The translations under genes and the position numbers were made by a program. From assembly GCF_030409315.1 (NCBI RefSeq), contig NZ_JAUFPS010000028.1, forward strand, positions 482,184 through 520,571: 38,388 nucleotides of DNA. The letters run 5' to 3'. Below are positions 33,216 through 38,388 of the stretch, piece by piece. Source of the stretch: Mucilaginibacter flavus. GTDB taxonomy: Bacteria; Bacteroidota; Bacteroidia; Sphingobacteriales; Sphingobacteriaceae. The notes below the pieces were generated by a model. The model was not told the DNA's origin and ran no database searches. It worked only from the letters and a program-made list of their open reading frames with translations. Each line of letters opens with the position of its first letter. Position 1 is the stretch's first letter.

Positions 33216-33575
33216 ATGAAAAGAGCCCCCCTTTTTGCAGTCGCCCTGCCAGTCTGCCTCATTTTTTGCCTCGCCGCACGGCGGGACCTGCCCGGCAGGT
33301 GGACCGGCTCGCTGCGGTGGGACGACAGCACCCGCTATCAGCTGGCCTACAGGTTCACCCTCATCGGCGACTCAGTCGCCGGGACGGCCAGCAGCCCGCT
33401 GGGGGACTTTCCCATCGACCAGGGCAGGCTGGATACCGCCGGGCTGCACTTCAAGGTGACCGTGAACGGGCTTGACGTGTACCACGAGGGAACGGTCTAC
33501 CCCGACTCGATCGGCATGAACATCACGCTCACCGGCTCGATGGTGCACTGCACGCTTGTCCGCGCGCCCAACTGA
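33216..33575 (+). CDS. small secreted protein, unknown
   Basis: 119 aa with an N-terminal signal (MKRAPLFAVALPVCLIFCLAA). The mature part reads as a small beta-barrel-like domain: RWTGSLRWDD, YRFTLIGDSVAGTASSPLGDF, LHFKVTVNGLDVYHEGTVYPDSIGMNITL. The alternation and GxW start suggest a lipocalin/streptavidin-like fold, but no motif proves it. It has its own consensus promoter at 33143-33172. GC-rich. Unknown function. Confidence 0.7.
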   Translation: MKRAPLFAVALPVCLIFCLAARRDLPGRWTGSLRWDDSTRYQLAYRFTLIGDSVAGTASSPLGDFPIDQGRLDTAGLHFKVTVNGLDVYHEGTVYPDSIGMNITLTGSMVHCTLVRAPN

Positions 33576-33793
33576 CAGCCCAGCCTTTTCATGCCCTGCT
33601 CCCAAGAGCACGTGCGCCTGAGAAATCCGGCCTTTCCCTTTCCGCGCATCCTCTTTGTCGCCGGCTTTTCGAGGATGCCTTTCCGCTACCCCGAGCTGCC
33701 TTTTTGAAGCCCGCGGGCCGCCGGTTCAGCAAGCGTTGAAAGCCCGCCAATCTTTTCCGACAAACCACTGTTATTATGTTCCAATTTTTGACT

Positions 33794-34113
33794 ATGAAAA
33801 CAAAGACGGCTCAAAGGCTGCTTAAACACTCACCGCTATACAAAAGAACGCCACCTACACCTTCAAACCAGACGGTATGCTTACCATCACTGGCAACGCT
33901 GATGGTTCAACCACTATCGGCACATGGAAACTTACCGATACCACGCTTACGAATTCCGTTAAAAATGATGATGGCGACACGGTGAGCCAGGCATTTGTTA
34001 TTGCCGTCACTGACACCATCCTTGCCATGGCAATCACGCATAAATTTACGGTAACTGCAGAGGGTGGATCACTTGCTACTTATTATGGACGAATAGATTC
34101 GTTTAAGCTTTAA
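33794..34113 (+). pseudogene. broken lipocalin-like gene
   Basis: The C-terminal frame encodes NATYTFKPDGMLTITGNADG, then STTIGTWKLTDTTL and a beta-rich end (YYGRIDSFKL), the typical pattern of Bacteroidota lipocalin-like lipoproteins. Upstream, the start ATG 33794 (MKTKTAQRLLKH) is in a different frame, no signal peptide or first half of the domain is present, and the C-terminal frame meets TAA shortly before NATYTF. A frameshift plus loss of the N-terminal part explains this best. ATG 33877 could still open a 78-codon ORF, but it would start in mid-domain. Confidence 0.55.
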
Positions 34114-34171
34114 TACTGTATATTTGAAATTCACGCAGGTATCTTGCCTGCATTGTGATAAGGTTTAGGTT

Positions 34172-34208
34172 ACAAAAGTCGGGCGCGAGGTTCCGACTTT
34201 TGTTGTTT
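34172..34208 (+). terminator. intrinsic terminator
   Basis: ACAAAAGTCGG (34172-34182) and CCGACTTTTGT (34193-34203) are a perfect 11-bp stem, followed by TGTTT. It lies after the broken lipocalin-like gene and before the convergent gene ending at 34274. Confidence 0.8.
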
Positions 34209-34273
34209 AATACGCTTTGTAAACAATGAAAATATCTTCTTACCCTGATTATTTGTTAGACGCTAATCTAAAA

Positions 34274-34894
34274 TTAAAACCCTTTTGTCCCTGATTTACG
34301 GGGTGTTAACGGCTTAATCGTTCGTTGGATAGTAATTTTATATGATTTAGGGGATTGAACAGTGAATATTTCTCCGACATTAGGGCTACTCAAAGTCTTT
34401 CTTGTTGAAACCAATTCTAACGATACGTAATATTCTTCTTGTCTATCATTTTTATGAAATAGGGTTAATAATGGGTTTTGTTGGTCTATATTGTAGTCGA
34501 TCATTGCTTTAGCGTCGGTTAACCATGTACCGTATTGCGAAAAATTATCGGATATCAGAGTTAGAGTTAAGGTGTAATACCCACCCGCTCCTGCGGGTTC
34601 TTCCGTGCTTATTGATAGATTTTCTTGAATTGCATTCCCATCTCTGTCGTCAAAAACAAGTTTATTTAAAAAATTTCCTTTTCCATTAACATCTTGTTCC
34701 CAACTAAAGGTAGCCAATACGAACCCTTTTGATAACAATTCATTACTAACATCGGTAACTAATTTGGCATTAGATGGATAGCTACTCCCTCTATTGAATT
34801 CGCCTATAAAATGATATAAGTCGCTCACTTTAAACTGTGCATGTGCGACATTGAAGGTTACGGATAATAGCGTGGCTAATATGGCGGATCTCAT
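34274..34894 (-). CDS. secreted protein, unknown
   Basis: 206 aa with a signal peptide ending AHAQ at about residue 20. The mature part has no recognised domain, with beta-rich segments (GFVLATFSWEQDVNGKGNFLNKLVF, YYTLTLTLISDNF) and a basic C-terminal tail. AT-rich, unlike the block at 30.7-33.7 kb, so it belongs to another layer of the mosaic. It stands alone between a convergent terminator and a divergent region. Function unknown. Confidence 0.7.
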   Translation of the reverse strand: MRSAILATLLSVTFNVAHAQFKVSDLYHFIGEFNRGSSYPSNAKLVTDVSNELLSKGFVLATFSWEQDVNGKGNFLNKLVFDDRDGNAIQENLSISTEEPAGAGGYYTLTLTLISDNFSQYGTWLTDAKAMIDYNIDQQNPLLTLFHKNDRQEEYYVSLELVSTRKTLSSPNVGEIFTVQSPKSYKITIQRTIKPLTPRKSGTKGF

Positions 34895-35077
34895 TCGATA
34901 AGAGTTTAGTTAATACAAATAAAATTACTCTTTTAGAACCGAATTAATTAAATATTTGAAATCTATTTTTTCAATTGTTTATGGGAAAACAAAGTGACAA
35001 CCATTTAATAATAAATTGGTTAGGCATGATAATTGTAAGATTTACGTGGCGCGAATAATCGCCGAAAGGAGACAGCA

Positions 35078-35326
35078 ATGGGACTAATTGATGATTTAAC
35101 AAATGCAATCAAAAATGATGATGGGGCCAGTAAAGTTTCTACTGACCCAAAGGCGACAACCAACACAGTAAATGATGACGGCGGTACTCAAATTAGAAAT
35201 TCCAACGTCGCTATCAATCACGATAATGGCGAACACGACACAATGTTTTCAAAGACTACCGTTAGCGGACAGACTGGTGAAGCCAAATACGAAGAAGGCG
35301 GCCACGGCCCGAAATTTGAGAAATAA
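35078..35326 (+). CDS. small polar protein, possibly a disordered or structural peptide
   Basis: 82 aa. The ATG has an unusually good Shine-Dalgarno for this phylum (AAAGGAG, 35065-35071). The sequence is rich in Asp, Asn, Gly, Thr and Lys with repeated NDDG-like units (KNDDGASK, VNDDGGTQ, NHDNGEHD) and no hydrophobic core, so it is probably disordered or needs a partner. It is followed by a 12-bp inverted repeat and another small gene. Confidence 0.6.
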   Translation: MGLIDDLTNAIKNDDGASKVSTDPKATTNTVNDDGGTQIRNSNVAINHDNGEHDTMFSKTTVSGQTGEAKYEEGGHGPKFEK

Positions 35327-35338
35327 GTGATTTACAGA

Positions 35339-35380
35339 AAGCCCCAATAACGTTATCATGAGATATCATTATTGGGGCTT
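35339..35380 (+). promoter_or_regulatory. 12-bp perfect inverted repeat abutting a start codon
   Basis: AAGCCCCAATAA (35339-35350) and TTATTGGGGCTT (35369-35380) pair perfectly over an 18-nt loop. The right arm ends at the base before ATG 35381, leaving no room for a ribosome site. It may act as terminator of the upstream gene, as a translation block for the next, or as an operator. Confidence 0.55.
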
Positions 35381-35626
35381 ATGAAATCTTTAGACTTTAT
35401 ACAGAAATTATCCCACACACTGACGCTTGTATCTAATAATCATATGGCAGAAGCGGAGCGGGAGTTCAGATCGCTCAACATTGTCGGAACCCCAGACCAT
35501 TTGGCGCAAATTCAAAGAATTCGGCACTTAGTGTGGGATTTAAACGAATTACTAGTAGTTCGCAATGTTAAAAACATAAACAGAGATGAATTAATTAATG
35601 AATATTCGGAATATTTTATTAGCTAA
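35381..35626 (+). CDS. small helical protein, unknown
   Basis: 81 aa from ATG 35381 (a TTG at 35372 lies inside the hairpin arm). Strongly helical: SLDFIQKLSHTLTLVSNNHMAEAEREFRSL and IQRIRHLVWDLNELL. No motif is recognised. It is convergent with the GmrSD-type gene, 6 bp between stops. It may belong with that defence gene or with the 82-aa protein upstream; neither link is shown. Confidence 0.55.
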   Translation: MKSLDFIQKLSHTLTLVSNNHMAEAEREFRSLNIVGTPDHLAQIQRIRHLVWDLNELLVVRNVKNINRDELINEYSEYFIS

Positions 35627-35632
35627 ATTGCT

Positions 35633-37702
35633 TTAGGCCCCCTCGGCATATTTTATAAACAGCTCATCAGTAATATCCATCGACGATAATATTAGCTTAA
35701 TCCTTTCGAATTTCATTTTAGAGCTTAAATTACCTTCAATGTAGTAGGTTTCGTTTAATGATATCGCCTTAACACATTCGATAGGACTTTTCGTTAGCCC
35801 AATTTTTTCTTCTAAGTCTTGAGTAAAAAAGATGGTGGGAGTTAAGTCGAATAACACCCTCATTACGTGTTCGTACAATTGTGACACGGTATTAAATTCA
35901 AATTTTTGATCGAAGAAAATCACATAATCCAGCTTTTTGTGCGACGGATCTTCAGCCTCAAATACGTTGATTTCTTCGTTCGCAAAAGCCTCATCTATAA
36001 CGATGTCTGGAAACTTCCAAATGTTCAAAAATCTGCTACTAATTAGATCGTAGCGTTTGAGAAGTTCTGTTACGTTCCATGCACTTAATGTAGCTAGATG
36101 GCGATTTAGCCAAAGTCTGCTGTATCTATATCCTTGCTCTTTATTGTCGATGTTCATATCCCGCTTGTCGGAGAAATACTTATTACTCAACTTTCCATTG
36201 TTACCAGACAGTGTCAAGTTTGCGATCGTGTTTAAATATTTTTCTTTCAGCAAGACAAACTCGTCTTCATTTAGCTCCAATTTCCAGCGAGGGTCAGGGT
36301 TTTGCGGGAAAATGTGTTCGATAGTGATATCGGAATTACCTTCAATATAAACAGGCTCTCTATTGTCTAGATTTTCTAATCTATCCAAAAAATAGCTTCT
36401 ATTCTTGGACTGGATGCCATACATGTCGCGATCCTTCAGTATCGTGACAATTTCCTGGTTTCGGGGGAAGCGCTGTATCGACTTTTTCTTTAACAGAGCA
36501 AGCTGAAGCGAGTACAAGTATTTCGTTTTGTCGACATCTTCGTACAGTCTCATAAAGATCTTGTTGAGAGCATTCGTCGGTAGGCTCACAATAAATCTTC
36601 TCCAGGTAAACGATTGAATGAGTTCGAGTACTTCAATAAATACTTTTTTATCGATCATTTCCGAAGCGTAGTCACTGTATACTTCCAACAGGAATGGAAA
36701 CGATACGTTAATTTCTAATTTATTAATGAAGCTTAACTGTTTTCTGATTTCTACATCGGGCTCAGCGGAAGGGTTTATGAGTCGGTGGTAGTAAGTAGAG
36801 TAGCGTTTTACTTTTGATAAAACCCCTTCTAATTCCTCAATACTTTCAAATGCGAATTTGTTTTTGAACTCCACATACACTTTGTTTTTGTTAGGGATTT
36901 CTCGCTTTTCAAGAGTGAGAAAGTCTCTGATAAATTCTGAAACCCTATTTGTATTCGTGTCCTTATTTGTTGCGTGAGTTTCAATATGACGCCAATAGTT
37001 TTCATAGATATTGGTTTGGTCTTTGTGCTTGAGTCCCATAAGAATATAGTTCCGAATTAAGTCAGCTTGATTGAGTTCCAAGCCTGTCGAGTTTAAGCTT
37101 TCAAAGATTTTTTGAGGATCGTCTTTTGTCCGCTCTAACGATATCTCAACAAAGATTACCTTTGAAAGGCCCTTCTGTATCACGTCGAAATTCTGGGTTG
37201 TTAGACTTGAGATAAAGAAGTTGTAGTTTTCTATCAGTCTTGAGTACTCAGTGAAAGAATCGGACGGATCATTCCTTAGTAAAAATTTCAGGGCTTTATC
37301 GTTGTTATCCGTCGGTTTTAGCTTCAGCTTAGCCCCCTCATCAGCAAACTTATTTATTAAATACGTTTCCATGATTTTGTTAACCAGAGTTGTATTACCG
37401 GTTTGCTGTGCATATACGAAGATTGCGATATAAAGCAATGTAATTGTAGTCAGTCTCTGCTGTCCGTCGATAATGGACAATTCATTAATTCCAGCCGAAG
37501 AGTAAATGTCGTCATGTATATAAACGATACTTCCTATAAAATGGGATAGCCTTTTTTCGTCAACGCCAACTGATAAAATATCTTCAAATAATTGTTTGCA
37601 CTCACCGATGTTCCAATCATAATTGCGCTGATAAACCGGGATTAAAAATTGGGTGTCTGCTTGCGCCAAAAACTTAGTTAGGTTGACTTCGTTCGCTTTC
37701 AT
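35633..37702 (-). CDS. GmrSD-type (DUF262-DUF1524) restriction protein
   Basis: 689 aa single-chain protein. The DUF262/GmrS domain has IPVYQRNYDWN (about 21-31) and the ParB-like nucleotide motif SIIDGQQRLTTITLL (76-90). The DUF1524/GmrD domain has the His-Me/HNH nuclease motif TIEHIFPQNPDPRW (His about 461) and NTIANLTLSGNNGKLSNK. A C-terminal domain of about 100 residues resembles DUF5655. The T4-phage-targeting GmrSD enzyme is a type IV restriction system that cuts glucosylated hydroxymethylcytosine DNA; relatives are broad anti-phage proteins. Its target here is unknown. AT-rich, on the minus strand, downstream of an HTH regulator gene. Confidence 0.92.
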   Translation of the reverse strand: MKANEVNLTKFLAQADTQFLIPVYQRNYDWNIGECKQLFEDILSVGVDEKRLSHFIGSIVYIHDDIYSSAGINELSIIDGQQRLTTITLLYIAIFVYAQQTGNTTLVNKIMETYLINKFADEGAKLKLKPTDNNDKALKFLLRNDPSDSFTEYSRLIENYNFFISSLTTQNFDVIQKGLSKVIFVEISLERTKDDPQKIFESLNSTGLELNQADLIRNYILMGLKHKDQTNIYENYWRHIETHATNKDTNTNRVSEFIRDFLTLEKREIPNKNKVYVEFKNKFAFESIEELEGVLSKVKRYSTYYHRLINPSAEPDVEIRKQLSFINKLEINVSFPFLLEVYSDYASEMIDKKVFIEVLELIQSFTWRRFIVSLPTNALNKIFMRLYEDVDKTKYLYSLQLALLKKKSIQRFPRNQEIVTILKDRDMYGIQSKNRSYFLDRLENLDNREPVYIEGNSDITIEHIFPQNPDPRWKLELNEDEFVLLKEKYLNTIANLTLSGNNGKLSNKYFSDKRDMNIDNKEQGYRYSRLWLNRHLATLSAWNVTELLKRYDLISSRFLNIWKFPDIVIDEAFANEEINVFEAEDPSHKKLDYVIFFDQKFEFNTVSQLYEHVMRVLFDLTPTIFFTQDLEEKIGLTKSPIECVKAISLNETYYIEGNLSSKMKFERIKLILSSMDITDELFIKYAEGA

Positions 37703-37812
37703 AAATTGTTATTTAGTTCTAAAGTACGCATTAATTGCAGTACTATAATATTTAGTATAGGTCTAAAAATAATAATTAATTTTTTCATGTTTTCTGACGC
37801 TGTAGAGTTAAA

Positions 37813-37834
37813 AACACCCCTATGCGGGGTGTTG
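37813..37834 (-). terminator. terminator overlapping the end of the HTH gene
   Basis: AACACCCC and GGGGTGTT (37813-37834, loop TATGC) form a stem; on the minus strand a TTTTAA tail follows. It overlaps the last codons (HPA-stop) of the HTH gene, so it separates this gene from the restriction gene. Confidence 0.7.
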
Positions 37835-38302
37835 TAAAAAATGAACAGGCAATTTTCTCCAAGCGGAAAGAATCAAGTTTTTATACATGGCATTTGCAAT
37901 AGGCTTTCCTTGTTCCCACCGTTTTGCTGCATCGACAGAAACGGACAATCGTCTTGCACATTCTTTGAAGGTAAGGCCGTGAAAGTATCGTATCTGTTTA
38001 AGTTTTCCACCAAAACTCTCGGTTTCATGATCTAACGGGTAGTAGCCAAGAAAGGAAATGATTGCCGGGTAGTGATGGATTTGGGGGTGGGAGCGCTCAT
38101 TTTCCCAATAGGTGAGCGTGTCCTCCGAAACCATTAGGATGATGGCGACCTCTCGTTGCAATAGGTTGTTTTTAATTCGTTTCTTTCTAATGTGCTCACC
38201 AATTGTTTGCGGATCATCTTCATAATGCTTTGTTCCGCGATTTTTGAATATATTCGTGGATGGGAGAAACGTGTACGGATGAATGTTGCCTTGACGAGCC
38301 AA
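37820..38302 (-). CDS. double helix-turn-helix regulator
   Basis: 160 aa with two XRE-like HTH segments. The first reads GEHIRKKRIKNNLLQREVAIILMVSEDTLTYWENERSHPQI (about residues 33-75). The second, about 95-135, is GGKLKQIRYFHGLTFKECARRLSVSVDAAKRWEQGKPI. Both have the W-E-N/Q-G/E ending typical of recognition helices. It is probably a transcription regulator of the element or of the neighbouring defence gene. The N-terminus carries an unrelated basic stretch; a start at a later codon is possible. Confidence 0.82.
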   Translation of the reverse strand: MARQGNIHPYTFLPSTNIFKNRGTKHYEDDPQTIGEHIRKKRIKNNLLQREVAIILMVSEDTLTYWENERSHPQIHHYPAIISFLGYYPLDHETESFGGKLKQIRYFHGLTFKECARRLSVSVDAAKRWEQGKPIANAMYKNLILSAWRKLPVHFLQHPA

Positions 38303-38388
38303 ACGACCTTAAAAAAGAACGATATGCAAATCCTTCATTAGTCAAAATGCGACCGTTTGGCGTACAGATTGTTAATCGAAGTCTGAAA

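Larger units (their letters stand above)
17328..38388. mobile_element. serine-recombinase integrative element in comM (right end outside the window)
   Basis: Everything right of the comM break is foreign to the ordinary chromosome seen at left. It holds two serine recombinases, XRE repressors, two DNA-translocase-like ATPases, small orphan proteins, sharp changes in base composition and a restriction-type defence gene. The missing comM 3' half should mark the right end beyond 38388. Conjugation machinery such as a relaxase, VirB4 or pore proteins is not seen here. It may be conjugative, mobilisable or a composite of nested islands. Confidence 0.8.

Noticed and set aside
37908..37916. TCCTTGTTC, the same 9 bases as at the comM junction, as a possible attR
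   Set aside because: The flanking sequence is the coding region of the double-HTH gene and not comM. A 9-base match in 21 kb is not significant.

Overview
The window looks like a chromosome of a Bacteroidota bacterium, most likely Sphingobacteriaceae (Mucilaginibacter- or Pedobacter-like). The evidence is the bifunctional aspartokinase/homoserine dehydrogenase followed by thrB and thrC, promoters of the TTG-N19/20-TAnnTTTG type, weak Shine-Dalgarno sites, and REP/MITE-like palindromes typical of these genomes. No taxonomic marker such as rRNA is present, so the genus is inference.

Positions 1-17327 are ordinary chromosome: a lipoprotein, a ligase-associated Lhr-type DEXH helicase carrying an in-frame repeat insertion, and the threonine operon. 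That operon has a Thr/Ile-rich leader peptide, an antiterminator and an attenuator ahead of thrA-thrB-thrC. Then come a secreted FAD-dependent oxidoreductase, a DinB/YfiT-like protein, an M1 aminopeptidase, a type B carboxylesterase, two small envelope proteins and the 5' part of comM (YifB, Mg-chelatase-like).

From about 17328 to the window end lies an integrated element. It cuts comM just after the conserved MNPC motif. A serine recombinase abuts the junction, and its last codons and stop lie in host comM sequence. The 3' half of comM is not in the window, so the right end of the element lies further on. The left part of the element holds an XRE repressor, a RuvC-fold-like protein lacking the usual acidic residues, tiny conserved or membrane proteins and a second large serine recombinase. 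The recombinase 2 leader contains an A-B-A'-B' set of inverted repeats. The two divergent regulatory regions share a 19-nt operator-like motif.

The core of the element carries two HerA/TraD-type DNA-pumping ATPases, of 391 and 980 aa. The longer one has a VirB4/coupling-protein-like N-terminus and a C-terminal module resembling a PD-(D/E)XK nuclease. No relaxase or mating-pore genes are visible. If none exist beyond the window, this would be an unusual relaxase-less DNA-translocation module on a serine-integrase element. This is the main candidate for an undescribed system.

The right part is a mosaic of GC-rich and AT-rich blocks. It holds about 0.95 kb of highly palindromic non-coding DNA (candidate oriT, origin or structured RNA), an XRE regulator divergent from a lipoprotein, small secreted proteins, a broken lipocalin-like gene, and a GmrSD/DUF262-DUF1524 restriction-type protein with a double-HTH regulator as likely anti-phage cargo.
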